DNA of 64,000 nt from Streptomyces sp. GTDB lineage: Bacteria; Actinomycetota; Actinomycetes; Streptomycetales; Streptomycetaceae. The stretch spans positions 1 through 64,000 of the forward strand of contig NZ_JAEKKT010000208.1 of assembly GCF_019510245.1 (NCBI RefSeq), read 5' to 3'. Position 1 is the first letter of the stretch; each line of letters begins with the position of its first letter. Positions 16,007 to 25,202 of this stretch are shown here, in pieces. A program made the position numbers and the translations under genes. A model generated the notes under the pieces. The model saw nothing but the letters and a program-made list of their open reading frames with translations, ran no database searches and was not told the DNA's origin.

Positions 16007-17203
16007 GTGGCTGGTCGTGGACGGGCGTGGCGCTCAGGAGCGGTGGGGCTGTGTCTGCTGCTCCTGCCGCTGGCCGGATGCGGCGGCGGACAGGCGCCGA
16101 CCGGCACGGCGATGGCCGAGGTGCAGCGGGTCCTGGACCGCCGCTCGGCCGCGGTCCTCGGCCACGACGAGCAGGCGTACGCCGAGACCGGCACCCGGAG
16201 CTCGTACGCGAACCTGCGCGCCGTACCGCTCGCGGCCTGGAGCTACCGGCTGACCTCCCTCCACCCCGACGGCGCCCGGGCCACCGCCGGCGCGCAGCTC
16301 AGCTACCGGATACAGGGCTACGACAAGGCGCCGGTGACGACGGACCGGGCGCTGACCCTCAGCCGCACCGCCGACGGACAGTGGTATGTCACCTATGACA
16401 GGCCCGCCGAAAAGTCCGGGCAGCAGCTCTGGGACCAGGGCAAGGTGACCGCCGTCAGGAGCACCCGCACCCTCGTCCTCGGCGTCGGCCAGTCCCGCAC
16501 CACCCTGCGCGGCTACGCCCGCCTCGCCGACACCGCCGTCCCCGAGGTCTCCAAGGCCTGGGGCACGGACTGGACGCAGCGGGTGGTGCTGCTCGTCCCC
16601 GGTTCGCTGAACGGCATGGCCGGCCTGCTGGGCGCCCCCGCCTCCAACTACAAGGGCATCGCCGCCGTCACCACCGGCGAGGCGGGAGGCTCCGGCCAGG
16701 CCCCGGCGGACCGGGTCATCCTCAACCCGGAGGCCTACGCCGTCCTCGGCGCGGTCGGCAGACAGGTCGTCCTCACCCACGAGACGACGCACGTGGCCAC
16801 CCGCGCCCACACCACCGTCGCCACCCCGCTCTGGCTCTCCGAGGGCTACGCCGACTGGATCGGCTACCTCGGCACCGGCCGCACACCCACCGAGGCGGCC
16901 CCCGAACTCGCCCGCGCCGTCGAGGCCGGAGACGCCCCCGAAGACCTTCCCGCCGACCAGGACTTCGGCTTCACCGACGACCCCACCAGACTGGCCCAGG
17001 CCTACGAGGGCGGCTGGCTGGCCTGCCGGATGATCGCCGCGCACTGGGGCGAGGAGAAGCTCGGCGCCTTCTACCGGGCCGTCGGCGCGCACAAGGAACG
17101 CGCGGGCGCGGTGGAGGACGCCCTGAGGACGGAACTGGGCACGACCCTGCCGGACTTCACCGCCCGCTGGCGGGGCTACCTGAAGGCGCAGCTGGGCGAC
17201 TGA
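16007..17203 (+). CDS. Lipoprotein with HEXXH (gluzincin-like) metallopeptidase signature
   Basis: A 398-residue lipoprotein; lipobox LAGC with Cys25. An NTF2-like region (residues about 35-140) is followed by a peptidase-MA-like domain. The zinc motif is His258-Glu259-Thr-Thr-His262, and the third ligand is probably Glu279 in LSEGYADWIGY, the spacing of gluzincins. It starts at GTG 16007, 30 bases after the NlpC gene and in the same direction, so it may share its transcript. No substrate can be named; an envelope role is likely from location and export. Confidence 0.85.
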   Translation: MAGRGRAWRSGAVGLCLLLLPLAGCGGGQAPTGTAMAEVQRVLDRRSAAVLGHDEQAYAETGTRSSYANLRAVPLAAWSYRLTSLHPDGARATAGAQLSYRIQGYDKAPVTTDRALTLSRTADGQWYVTYDRPAEKSGQQLWDQGKVTAVRSTRTLVLGVGQSRTTLRGYARLADTAVPEVSKAWGTDWTQRVVLLVPGSLNGMAGLLGAPASNYKGIAAVTTGEAGGSGQAPADRVILNPEAYAVLGAVGRQVVLTHETTHVATRAHTTVATPLWLSEGYADWIGYLGTGRTPTEAAPELARAVEAGDAPEDLPADQDFGFTDDPTRLAQAYEGGWLACRMIAAHWGEEKLGAFYRAVGAHKERAGAVEDALRTELGTTLPDFTARWRGYLKAQLGD

Positions 17204-17220
17204 GCCGTTCGCCGCCGGGC

Positions 17221-18498
17221 TCAGGAGGAGACCGGCGTCTCCTCCGCGCCGGCCGCCCGAGCGGGGACGGGGGCGGCGGCGTCCTCGGTCACCGTGGAGC
17301 GCCACAGTGCGCGGGCCGCCGTGACCGTGGCCGCGAGCAGCAGGCCGTTGCGCAGGAGCAGCAGGGTGATGCCGTACCAGTCGCTGACCACGACGTGCGA
17401 GAAGCCGGCCGGGAACTCCAGGACGGTCACGAAGGCCGCCAGAAGGACCAGGACGGCCGGGAGGGTCATGCGGCCGGCACGGAAGCAGAGGCAGACGGCG
17501 GCCAGACCCACCAGCCACACCATGTACTGCGGACTGATCACCCGGCTGGTGATCGTGAACATCAGGACTGCGGTGAAGGCCGCGTCCGCGAGCGTGTGGG
17601 AGCGGAAGCGGGCCGCCGACAGCCGCCACAGCAGCAGCCAGCCGAACGCGAGCGCGGTGAGCAGCAGGGCCGCCGTGCTCACCGCCTGCACGTGCGGGCC
17701 GAGGAATTCGATCGAGCCGTAGTTGAGCAGCACCTCGCCGTGCCAGCCGAAGTGCCGGGCGACGTGGAAGACCAGCGCGCCGAGGGACTCCACCTCGGTG
17801 CCCCGGTCCCGCTGGAAGGTCAGGAAGGCGAACGCGCCGGGCATGGCCACCGCGAACAGCGCGCCGACCGCGCCCGCCGTGACCGCCGCGGCTCCCCAGA
17901 CCCGCCGCCTCACAGCACCCACCAGGAGCAGCGCCGGCCACACCTTCACCATCGCCCCGAAGCCGACGAGGGCGCCCGCGATCCGGGGGTGCCGGGCTCC
18001 GGCGAGCAGGGCGGCGACGGCGACGGCGGTGACCATCAGGTCGTAGCGGGAGTAGACGGTCGGGCCGAGGAGCGGGACGCCCAGCACCCAGACCCAGGCG
18101 CCGCGCAGGGTGCGGCCGGGTCGCGGGCCGGTGTGGAGCAGGAGGGAGAGGACCACCAGGTCGGACAGGCAGGCCAGGACGAAGAAGGCGGTCGGGTAGT
18201 CCAGGAAGGGGAGGAGGCCGGGGGAGAGGATCGCGAGGGCGGCCGCGGGCGGGTACTGCCAGGTGACGTCGTCCAGCGGAAACGTCCCGTGCCGCAGGAC
18301 CTCGTACCAGCCCTGGTAGATGACGGAGACGTCGCTGGTGACGTCCGCGCCCGGGAACACGAACACCTTCAGGACGAACAACAGCAGCACCAGCCGCGTG
18401 GCACCCCAGGTGACCAGCGGCAACACCAGGGCACGCCGCCCGCCCGTCCTGTCCACCTGAGCCCCTGTCCGTCGGCATCGCCGTGTCGAGTGGGCCAC
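17221..18498 (-). CDS. Polyprenol-linked mannosyltransferase-like membrane glycosyltransferase (GT87)
   Basis: A 425-residue polytopic membrane protein with about ten or eleven hydrophobic helices. It fits the GT87/DUF2029 family (PimE-like alpha-mannosyltransferases), including the periplasmic-loop acidic region near FPGADVTSDVSVIYQGWYEVL and the SRYDLMV segment. Members use polyprenyl-phosphate-mannose on the outer face of the membrane. GTG 18498 is selected because GGGAG lies 8 bases upstream. It is head-to-head with a PimB-type cytosolic glycosyltransferase, which supports a joint role in mannosylated glycolipids or glycoproteins. Confidence 0.85.
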   Translation of the reverse strand: MAHSTRRCRRTGAQVDRTGGRRALVLPLVTWGATRLVLLLFVLKVFVFPGADVTSDVSVIYQGWYEVLRHGTFPLDDVTWQYPPAAALAILSPGLLPFLDYPTAFFVLACLSDLVVLSLLLHTGPRPGRTLRGAWVWVLGVPLLGPTVYSRYDLMVTAVAVAALLAGARHPRIAGALVGFGAMVKVWPALLLVGAVRRRVWGAAAVTAGAVGALFAVAMPGAFAFLTFQRDRGTEVESLGALVFHVARHFGWHGEVLLNYGSIEFLGPHVQAVSTAALLLTALAFGWLLLWRLSAARFRSHTLADAAFTAVLMFTITSRVISPQYMVWLVGLAAVCLCFRAGRMTLPAVLVLLAAFVTVLEFPAGFSHVVVSDWYGITLLLLRNGLLLAATVTAARALWRSTVTEDAAAPVPARAAGAEETPVSS

Positions 18499-18570
18499 AT
18501 GATCTCCCGACGTCCTGTGCGGGGGCCATGAAGCGTGGCCGAACACACTGTGCGGGTAGGGTCGGCGCCG

Positions 18571-19713
18571 ATGAACAAGACCCTGGTCGTGACCAACGAC
18601 TTCCCGCCCCGGCCGGGCGGTATCCAGGCCTTCCTGCACAACATGGCGCTGCGCCTGGACCCCGAGCGGCTCGTCGTCTACGCGTCCACCTGGAAGCGGG
18701 GGCGGGAGGGCGCCGAGGCCACCGCCGCGTTCGACGCGGAGCAGCCCTTCGCCGTCGTACGCGACCGTACGACGATGCTGCTGCCGACGCCCGGGGCGAC
18801 CCGGACGGCGGTCGGGCTGCTGCGGGAGCACGGGTGCACGTCGGTGTGGTTCGGGGCGGCGGCTCCGCTGGGCCTGATGGCGCCGGCGCTGCGGAAGGCG
18901 GGGGCGGAGCGGCTGGTCGCCACGACCCACGGGCACGAGGCGGGCTGGGCGCAGTTGCCCGCGGCGCGGCAGTTGCTCGGGCGGATCGGGGACGCGACCG
19001 ACACGATCACCTATCTCGGCGAGTACACGCGGTCCCGGATCGCGACCGCGCTCAGTGCCGAGGCGGCGGGGCGGATGGTGCAGCTGCCGCCGGGGGTGGA
19101 CGAGAAGACCTTCCATCCGGGGTCGGGCGGGGACGCGGTGCGGGCGCGGCTGGGGCTGACCGACCGGCCGGTGGTCGTGTGCGTGTCGCGGCTGGTGCCG
19201 CGCAAGGGGCAGGACACGCTGATCCTCGCGATGCCGCTGATCCTGGCCGCCGAGCCGGACGCGGTGCTGCTGATCGTGGGCGGCGGGCCGTACGAGAAGG
19301 AGCTGCGGCGGCTGGTCCGGGAGACCGGGGTCGAGGCGTCGGTGCGGTTCACGGGGGCGGTGCCGTGGGCCGAGCTGCCCGCGCACTTCGGTGCGGGTGA
19401 CGTGTTCGCCATGCCGTGCCGGACCCGGCGGGGCGGGCTGGACGTGGAGGGGCTCGGGATCGTGTACCTGGAGGCCTCGGCGACCGGGCTGCCGGTGGTG
19501 GCGGGGGATTCGGGGGGTGCGCCGGACGCGGTCCTCGACGGGGAGACCGGGTGGGTGGTGCGAGGCGGGTCCCCCGAGGAGGCCGCCGAGCGCATCGTGG
19601 TGCTGCTGGGTGATGCCGAGCTGCGTCAGCGGATGGGCTCGCGCGGGCGGCGGTGGGTCGAGGAACGGTGGCGGTGGGATCTCCTTGCGGAGAGGCTGAA
19701 GGAGTTGCTGTAG
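18571..19713 (+). CDS. Glycosyltransferase family 4, PimB-like mannosyltransferase
   Basis: A 380-residue GT-B enzyme. The N-terminal DFPPRPGGIQAFLHN acceptor-side motif, the VCVSRLVPRKGQDTLI nucleotide-sugar segment and the C-terminal EGLGIVYLEASATGLPVV (the E-x7-E motif that binds GDP-sugar) are all present. The closest known function is transfer of mannose to phosphatidylinositol monomannoside (PimB'). Start ATG 18571. It diverges from the GT87 gene with only 72 bases between, so the two share a promoter region. Confidence 0.88.
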   Translation: MNKTLVVTNDFPPRPGGIQAFLHNMALRLDPERLVVYASTWKRGREGAEATAAFDAEQPFAVVRDRTTMLLPTPGATRTAVGLLREHGCTSVWFGAAAPLGLMAPALRKAGAERLVATTHGHEAGWAQLPAARQLLGRIGDATDTITYLGEYTRSRIATALSAEAAGRMVQLPPGVDEKTFHPGSGGDAVRARLGLTDRPVVVCVSRLVPRKGQDTLILAMPLILAAEPDAVLLIVGGGPYEKELRRLVRETGVEASVRFTGAVPWAELPAHFGAGDVFAMPCRTRRGGLDVEGLGIVYLEASATGLPVVAGDSGGAPDAVLDGETGWVVRGGSPEEAAERIVVLLGDAELRQRMGSRGRRWVEERWRWDLLAERLKELL

Positions 19714-19740
19714 GGCGCTTTGAGGCCGTTGTTCGCCTGC

Positions 19741-19790
19741 GGGGCGGTGGGGGCCGGTCGCGCAGTTCCCCGCGCCCCTGACGGGGCGCT
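19741..19790. repeat. Dispersed repeat, copy 3
   Basis: GGTGGGGGCCGGTCGCGCAG, then a CCCCGCGCCCC stretch and ACGGGGCGCT: the inverse orientation of copy 1. It can form a GCGCCCC/GGGGCGC stem and lies between the glycosyltransferase and cholesterol oxidase genes. Confidence 0.7.
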
Positions 19791-19841
19791 GTTGTTGCCG
19801 TAGCTCTAGGCGGAAGCCGAAAATCCGCACATGCTGCGCGC

Positions 19842-21476
19842 ATGACAGCAAAACTGATGCAGCGTCAGCTGACTAGGCGTCACATCCTGGGCGTGATCGC
19901 CCTCCAGACCGCCGCAGCGGCCGGTCTCACCCGTGTCGGGCTCCAGTCGGCGCAGGCCGCCGAGGAAGCGGCCGACGTCGACAACGCGCCCGCGATCGTG
20001 GTCGGTTCGGGGTACGGCGGGGCCGTGGCCGCGCTGCGCCTCGGACAGGCCGGGGTGCGCACCCTCATGCTCGAGATGGGCCAGCTGTGGAACACCGCCG
20101 GCTCCGACGGCAAGATCTTCTGTTCCACCGCCGCCCCGGACAAGCGGTCCATGTGGTTCAAGACCCGCACGGAGGCCCCGCTCGCCACCTTCCTCTGGCT
20201 GGACGTCGTCAACAAGGACATCACCGCCTATCCGGGAGTGCTCGACCGCGTGCACTACGACAACATGTCCGTGTACGTCGGGCGGGGTGTCGGCGGCGGG
20301 TCGCTGGTCAACGGGGGGATGGCCGTGACCCCGCTCCAGTCGTACTTCACCGAGCAGTTCCCCACCGTGGACGCGACCGCGATGTACAACACGTACTTCC
20401 CGCGCGCCCGCACCATGCTCGGCGTCAACAGCGTCGACCCCACCTGGTTCGAGTCGACCGAGTGGTACCAGTTCACCCGGACCTCCCGGAAGGCCGCCGC
20501 CAACACCGGGCTCAAGACCACCTTCGTACCCAACGTCTACGACTTCGGGTACATGCAGCAGGAGGCCGCCGGCACCGCCACCAAGTCCGCGCTCGCCCAG
20601 GAGGTCATCTACGGCAACAACCACGGCAAGAAGAGTCTCGACAAGACCTACCTCGCCGCCGCCCTCGGCACCGGCAACCTCACGATCCACACCCTGGAGA
20701 AGGTGAAGGCCGTCACGCGGGCGAGCGACGGGTCGTACGTCCTGAGCGTCGACCGGATCGACACCACCGGAGCCGTCGTCGAGAGCAAGCAGTACAGCTG
20801 CACCTACCTGTTCCTCGGCGGCGGGAGCCTCGGGACCACCGAGCTGCTCGTCCGGGCCCGGGACACCGGGGCGCTGCCCGCGCTCAACTCCCGTGTGGGG
20901 GCGGGCTGGAGCACCAACGGCAACACCATGCTGGGGCGCGCCAACCACATCTGGGACACCACCGGCGCCAACCAGGCGACCATGCCGGTCATGGGCATCG
21001 ACGACTGGGCCAACACCGACAACCCGGTCTTCGCGGAGATCGCCCCGCTGCCCATCGGCTTCGAGACCTGGGTCAGCCTGTACCTGGCGATCACCAAGAA
21101 CCCGCAACGGGCGTCCTTCACCTACGACTCCGCGAGCGACGCGGTGAAGCTGGGCTGGACCGCTGCCCAGAGCGCGGTCTCGGTCGCCATGGCCAAGAAG
21201 CTCTTCGACCGGATCAACTCGGCCAACGCGACGATCTACCGGTACGACCTGTTCGGGTCCGGCAGCAAGGTGTTCGCGGACGACTTCTGCTACCACCCGC
21301 TCGGCGGCTGCGTCCTGGGGCAGGCGACCGACGACTACGGCCGGGTGAAGGGGTACTCGAAGCTGTACGTCACGGACGGCTCGCTCGTGCCGGGGAACAT
21401 CGGCGTGAACCCGTTCGTCACCATCACCGCGCTCGCCGAGCGGGCGATGGAACGGGTTCTCGCCGAGGACTTCTGA
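19842..21476 (+). CDS. choD: Cholesterol oxidase
   Basis: A 544-residue secreted FAD oxidase of the GMC superfamily that converts 3-beta-hydroxysterols to 3-ketosteroids with release of H2O2. A twin-arginine type signal (QLTRRHILGVIALQTAAAAG) ends near QSAQAA. The FAD dinucleotide motif is VVGSGYGGAVAALRL. The catalytic region has the conserved His in CYHPLGGCVLG and Asn in GNIGVNPFVTITALAERAM. Length and order fit the Streptomyces ChoA/ChoD enzymes. It is convergent with a long-chain acyl-CoA ligase, which could process sterol side chains or fatty acids, but no wider sterol-catabolic cluster is present. Confidence 0.95.
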   Translation: MTAKLMQRQLTRRHILGVIALQTAAAAGLTRVGLQSAQAAEEAADVDNAPAIVVGSGYGGAVAALRLGQAGVRTLMLEMGQLWNTAGSDGKIFCSTAAPDKRSMWFKTRTEAPLATFLWLDVVNKDITAYPGVLDRVHYDNMSVYVGRGVGGGSLVNGGMAVTPLQSYFTEQFPTVDATAMYNTYFPRARTMLGVNSVDPTWFESTEWYQFTRTSRKAAANTGLKTTFVPNVYDFGYMQQEAAGTATKSALAQEVIYGNNHGKKSLDKTYLAAALGTGNLTIHTLEKVKAVTRASDGSYVLSVDRIDTTGAVVESKQYSCTYLFLGGGSLGTTELLVRARDTGALPALNSRVGAGWSTNGNTMLGRANHIWDTTGANQATMPVMGIDDWANTDNPVFAEIAPLPIGFETWVSLYLAITKNPQRASFTYDSASDAVKLGWTAAQSAVSVAMAKKLFDRINSANATIYRYDLFGSGSKVFADDFCYHPLGGCVLGQATDDYGRVKGYSKLYVTDGSLVPGNIGVNPFVTITALAERAMERVLAEDF

Positions 21477-21504
21477 GCACCGGGAGGATGCCCCGAGCGC
21501 CGCT

Positions 21505-23301
21505 CTACTTCTGGTAGATGGCCTCGATCTCGTCCGCGTAGTCCTTCGCCACCACGTTACGCTTGAGCTTCAGGGACGGCGTCAGGTGGCCCGACTCCTC
21601 CGAGAACTGGGAGGACAGAATGCGGAACTTCCGCACCGATTCCGCCTTCGACACCGCGGCGTTGCCGTCGTCGACCGCGTCCTGGATCGCCGCGATCAGA
21701 TCCGGGTCGTCACGCAGCGACGCCGCGGTGGAACCCGCCGGCTTGCCGTGGTCGGCCGCCCAGCGGCCCACGAACTCCTCGTCGATGGTGACCAGCGCGC
21801 CCACGAACGGCCGCCCGTCGCCCACCACCATGCACTCCGCGACCAGCGCGTGCGCGCGGATCCGGTCCTCGATCACGGCCGGGGCGACGTTCTTGCCGCC
21901 CGCGGTGACGATGATCTCCTTCTTGCGGCCGGTGATCCTGAGGTAGCCGTCCTCGTCCAGGGTGCCGATGTCCCCGGTGTGGAACCAGCCGTCGGCCAGC
22001 GCCTCGGCGGTTGCGGCCGGGTTGTTCCAGTACCCCTTGAACAGGTGCTCGCCGTGCAGCAGCACCTCACCGTCGTCCGCGATGCGGATCACCGAGCCGG
22101 GCAGCGGCTGCCCGACCGTGCCGATCTTCTGCCGGTCCCAGGGGTTGAACGCGGTCGCCGCACACGATTCGGTCAGGCCGTAGCCCTCCAGGACCGAGAA
22201 GCCGATGCCGCGGAAGAAGTGGCCCAGGCGCTCGCCAAGCGGGGCGCCGCCGGAGATGGCGTACTCGCCCCTGCCGCCGAGCACCGCGCGCAGCTTGCTG
22301 TAGACGAGCTTGTCGAAGGTCCTGTGCTTGATCTTCAGGCCGAGCGTCGGGCCCGACGGGGTGTCCAGCGCCTTGCTGTACGCGATCGCGGTGTCCGCGG
22401 CCTTGTCGAAGATCTTGCCCTTGCCGTCCGCCTGCGCCTTGGCGCGCGCCGAGTTGTAGACCTTCTCGAAGACGCGCGGGACGCCGAGGATCAGCGTCGG
22501 CCGGAAGGCGGCCAGTTCGTCGGTGAGGTTCTTGATGTCCGGGACGCAGCCCAGCTTGATCGGCGCCATCATCGGGGCGATCTGGACCAGGCGGCCGAAG
22601 ACGTGCGCGAGCGGGAGGAAGAGCAGGACCGAACACTCGCCGGTGCGGAACAGGGGGCGCAGCCGCTCCACGATGTTGCCGCACTCCGCGAAGAAGGCGC
22701 GGTGGGTGAGGACACAGCCCTTGGGGCGGCCGGTCGTACCGCTCGTGTAGACGATGGTCGCCGGGTCGTCCGCCTTCGCCTGCGAGCTGCGCTCGTCGAC
22801 CGTGGCGTCGGTGACGCCCTGGCCGAGTCTGCCGAGTTCCTCCAGCGCGCCGGCCTCGATCTGCCAGACGTGCTTGAGGGCGGGCAGCGTCTCGCGCACC
22901 GACTCGACGGCGGCCGTGTGGCCGTCGACTTCGACGATGCAGGCGGTCGCGCCGGAGTCGCTGAGGATCCACTGCACCTGCTCCGGCGAGCTGGTCTCGT
23001 ACACCGGCACGGTGACCGCGCCGGCGCTCCAGATCGCGAAGTCGAGGAGCGTCCACTCGTAGCGGGTGCGGGACATCAGGCCCACCCGGTCACCCGGCTG
23101 GATGCCGGAGGCGATGAGGCCCTTCGCCGCCGCGTGCACCTCCGCCAGGAAGGCGGTGGCGGTCACGTCCTGCCAGACACCGGCGACCTTGCGGGCCATG
23201 ACGGCTACGTTCGGATGCTGCGCGGCGTTTCTGCGGACGATGTCGGTCAGATTGCCGTCCGCGGGGACCTCGTACAAAGCCGGAAGGCTGAACTCGCGCA
23301 A
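21505..23301 (-). CDS. Long-chain fatty acid-CoA ligase
   Basis: A 598-residue AMP-forming acyl-CoA synthetase of the FadD15 type, activating fatty acids to acyl-CoA. The ATP loop is TIVYTSGTTGRPKGCVLTH; the later GYGLTESCAATAFN and DGWFHTGDIGTLDEDGYL segments and ITGRKKEIIVTAGGKNVAP (hinge and adenylate motif) confirm the family. It begins with TTG at 23301, supported by GAGGAG 8 bases upstream. The 316-base region before it contains a near-palindrome that resembles a TetR-type operator. Confidence 0.95.
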   Translation of the reverse strand: MREFSLPALYEVPADGNLTDIVRRNAAQHPNVAVMARKVAGVWQDVTATAFLAEVHAAAKGLIASGIQPGDRVGLMSRTRYEWTLLDFAIWSAGAVTVPVYETSSPEQVQWILSDSGATACIVEVDGHTAAVESVRETLPALKHVWQIEAGALEELGRLGQGVTDATVDERSSQAKADDPATIVYTSGTTGRPKGCVLTHRAFFAECGNIVERLRPLFRTGECSVLLFLPLAHVFGRLVQIAPMMAPIKLGCVPDIKNLTDELAAFRPTLILGVPRVFEKVYNSARAKAQADGKGKIFDKAADTAIAYSKALDTPSGPTLGLKIKHRTFDKLVYSKLRAVLGGRGEYAISGGAPLGERLGHFFRGIGFSVLEGYGLTESCAATAFNPWDRQKIGTVGQPLPGSVIRIADDGEVLLHGEHLFKGYWNNPAATAEALADGWFHTGDIGTLDEDGYLRITGRKKEIIVTAGGKNVAPAVIEDRIRAHALVAECMVVGDGRPFVGALVTIDEEFVGRWAADHGKPAGSTAASLRDDPDLIAAIQDAVDDGNAAVSKAESVRKFRILSSQFSEESGHLTPSLKLKRNVVAKDYADEIEAIYQK

Positions 23302-23542
23302 GACTGCTGCTCCTCATAGGGCGCCGACGCCACGACGTTGTGCGATGCGACGGTGCGGTCCAAGGCTCGGGCAGGTGCTCAGGGCTTCGCCACGGGCTGG
23401 GAGATCCGTTGGTTGAATTCCTGAGCACGACTGGACTGCCCGGACGTTACCCGCCGGTATGGCTTCTTCGACAGGGGGGTCCGGCGAGATGTTCGGTGCG
23501 TCACACAGGTTGGTGTTCCTTCGCGTACGGTAGTCCACGGCT

Positions 23543-23560
23543 TTAGTGACTGACCAGTAA
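23543..23560. promoter_or_regulatory. TetR-type near-palindrome in divergent intergenic region
   Basis: TTAGTGACTGACCAGTAA has symmetric ends (TTAnTG...CAnTAA). It lies in the 316-base gap between the acyl-CoA ligase (minus) and the metallophosphoesterase (plus), 57 bases before the latter. It shares ACTGACCAGT with the operator at 55908. The rest of the gap shows no gene. Confidence 0.45.
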
Positions 23561-23617
23561 CCGCGGGCGCGGCCATCGCCTGTTCACGTTTGCCGCACAG
23601 GCCTACGCTTGATCACC

Positions 23618-24415
23618 ATGGCAGCCACACCCTCCGGCATCCCAAGGACCCGCGTCCACGTGGTCAGCGACGTGCACGGCAACGCCCGTGACCTGGCCAG
23701 AGCCGGCGACGGCGCCGACGCCCTGATCTGTCTCGGCGACCTGGTCCTCTTCCTCGACTACGCCGACCACTCCCGCGGCATCTTCCCCGACCTGTTCGGC
23801 GTCGAGAACGCCGACCGCCTCGTCGAACTCCGCACCGCCCGGCGCTTCGAGGAGGCCCGGGAACTCGGCGCCCGGCTGTGGGGCGGGATCGGCATGGACC
23901 GGGCGACGGCGATCGAGAAGGCGGTGCGCAAGCAGTACGCCGAGATGTTCGCGGCGTTCCCGACACCGACGTACGCGACCTACGGCAACGTCGACATGCC
24001 GCCGCTGTGGCGGGAGTACGCGGGCCCGGGCACCACCGTCCTGGACGGCGAGCGGGTCGAGATCGGCGGGTGGGTCTTCGGCTTCGTCGGCGGCGGCCTG
24101 CGCACCCCCATGCGCACCCCCTACGAGATCTCCGACGAGGAGTACGCGGCGAAGATCGAGGCGCTCGGCGAGGTCGACGTGCTGTGCACGCACATCCCGC
24201 CGGAGGTGCCGGAGCTGGTCTACGACACGGTCGCGCGCCGTTTCGAACGGGGCAGCCGGGCGCTGCTGGACGCCATCCGCCGCACCCGCCCCCGGTATTC
24301 GCTCTTCGGACACGTCCACCAGCCGCTGGTGAAGCGGATGCGGATCGGGGCCACCGAGTGCGTGAACGTCGGGCACTTCGCCGGTACCGGCCGGCCCTGG
24401 GCGCTGGAATGGTGA
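23618..24415 (+). CDS. Metallophosphoesterase
   Basis: A 265-residue protein of the calcineurin-like phosphoesterase superfamily. All metal-binding motifs can be seen in order: VVSDVHGN, CLGDLVLF, YGNVDMP, CTHIPP and FGHVHQP. Two metal ions should be bound. Substrate unknown (nucleotide, phosphoester or diadenosine compounds are all possible). ATG 23618 is preferred over the TTG nine bases upstream. Stand-alone gene transcribed away from the acyl-CoA ligase. Confidence 0.9.
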   Translation: MAATPSGIPRTRVHVVSDVHGNARDLARAGDGADALICLGDLVLFLDYADHSRGIFPDLFGVENADRLVELRTARRFEEARELGARLWGGIGMDRATAIEKAVRKQYAEMFAAFPTPTYATYGNVDMPPLWREYAGPGTTVLDGERVEIGGWVFGFVGGGLRTPMRTPYEISDEEYAAKIEALGEVDVLCTHIPPEVPELVYDTVARRFERGSRALLDAIRRTRPRYSLFGHVHQPLVKRMRIGATECVNVGHFAGTGRPWALEW

Positions 24416-24555
24416 CGGCCGCGGACAGGGGGTGAAGTCGGCTGGTCGGACGCGCGGTAGCCTTCACGCGGCACGCGTGTGCGCACGCCCGCGCACGCCG
24501 ACCCCCTTACTCGTCCCACCGGTCCCACCGGCCCGCATCTGGAGGAGCCACGGCG

Positions 24556-24999
24556 ATGGCGGAACACACCAGCTCGAACATCACGATCGAGGCGGCCCCG
24601 GCCGACGTCATGGCGGTGATCGCCGACTTCGGGCGGTACCCGGACTGGACCGGCGAAGTGAAGGAGGCGGAGGTCCTGAAGACCGACGCCCAGGGCCGTG
24701 CCGAGCAGGTCCGCCTGGTCATGGACGCCGGTGCGATCAAGGACGACCAGGTCCTCGGGTACACGTGGACCGGTGACAACGAGGTCTCCTGGACGCTGGT
24801 GAAGTCCCAGATGCTCCGCTCCCTGGACGGCTCGTACCTCCTGAAGCCGGCGGGCGCGGGTTCGACCGAGGTCACGTACTCGCTGACGGTCGACGTGAAG
24901 ATCCCGATGCTCGGGATGATCAAGCGCAAGGCGGAGAAGGTCATCATCGACCGGGCGCTGGCGGGGCTGAAGAAGAGGGTCGAGTCGGGGGAGAAGTGA
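24556..24999 (+). CDS. SRPBCC family protein (polyketide cyclase/dehydrase-like)
   Basis: A 147-residue START/Bet v1-like domain protein. The pattern SNITIEAAPADVMAVIADF, PDWTGEVKEAEVL and the C-terminal helix KRKAEKVIIDRALAGLKKRV matches the SRPBCC fold, a hydrophobic-ligand pocket. GGAGG (24541-24545) precedes ATG 24556 at 10 bases. Similar proteins are conserved in this place in Streptomyces; the ligand is unknown. It is followed by a dispersed repeat and then an ArsA-like gene in the same direction. Confidence 0.88.
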   Translation: MAEHTSSNITIEAAPADVMAVIADFGRYPDWTGEVKEAEVLKTDAQGRAEQVRLVMDAGAIKDDQVLGYTWTGDNEVSWTLVKSQMLRSLDGSYLLKPAGAGSTEVTYSLTVDVKIPMLGMIKRKAEKVIIDRALAGLKKRVESGEK

Positions 25000-25040
25000 G
25001 GTAGGGGCGCGTCGCGGGGGGTACGCGTAGCACCCCGGGT

Positions 25041-25121
25041 GCGGGCCGGTGGGGGCTGGTCGCGCAGTTCCTCCCCCAGCCTTTCGGCCGGGGGTACCCC
25101 CAGCGCCCCTTGCGGGGCGCT
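25041..25121. repeat. Dispersed repeat, copy 4
   Basis: GGCCGGTGGGGGCTGGTCGC, then GCAGTTCCTCCCCCAGCC, a TTCGGCCGGGGGTACCCCC stem and GCGCCCCTTGCGGGGCGC. It is nearly identical to the copy at 58281. Predicted stem-loops make it a probable terminator of the SRPBCC gene. Confidence 0.75.
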
Positions 25122-25202
25122 TCACAGCCCCACTGCCGGCGCCGGCAAGTGACACCTGCGCCCGCTGAGGGCTCACCTGGACGTCCGTTACGGTTCACCC
25201 TC

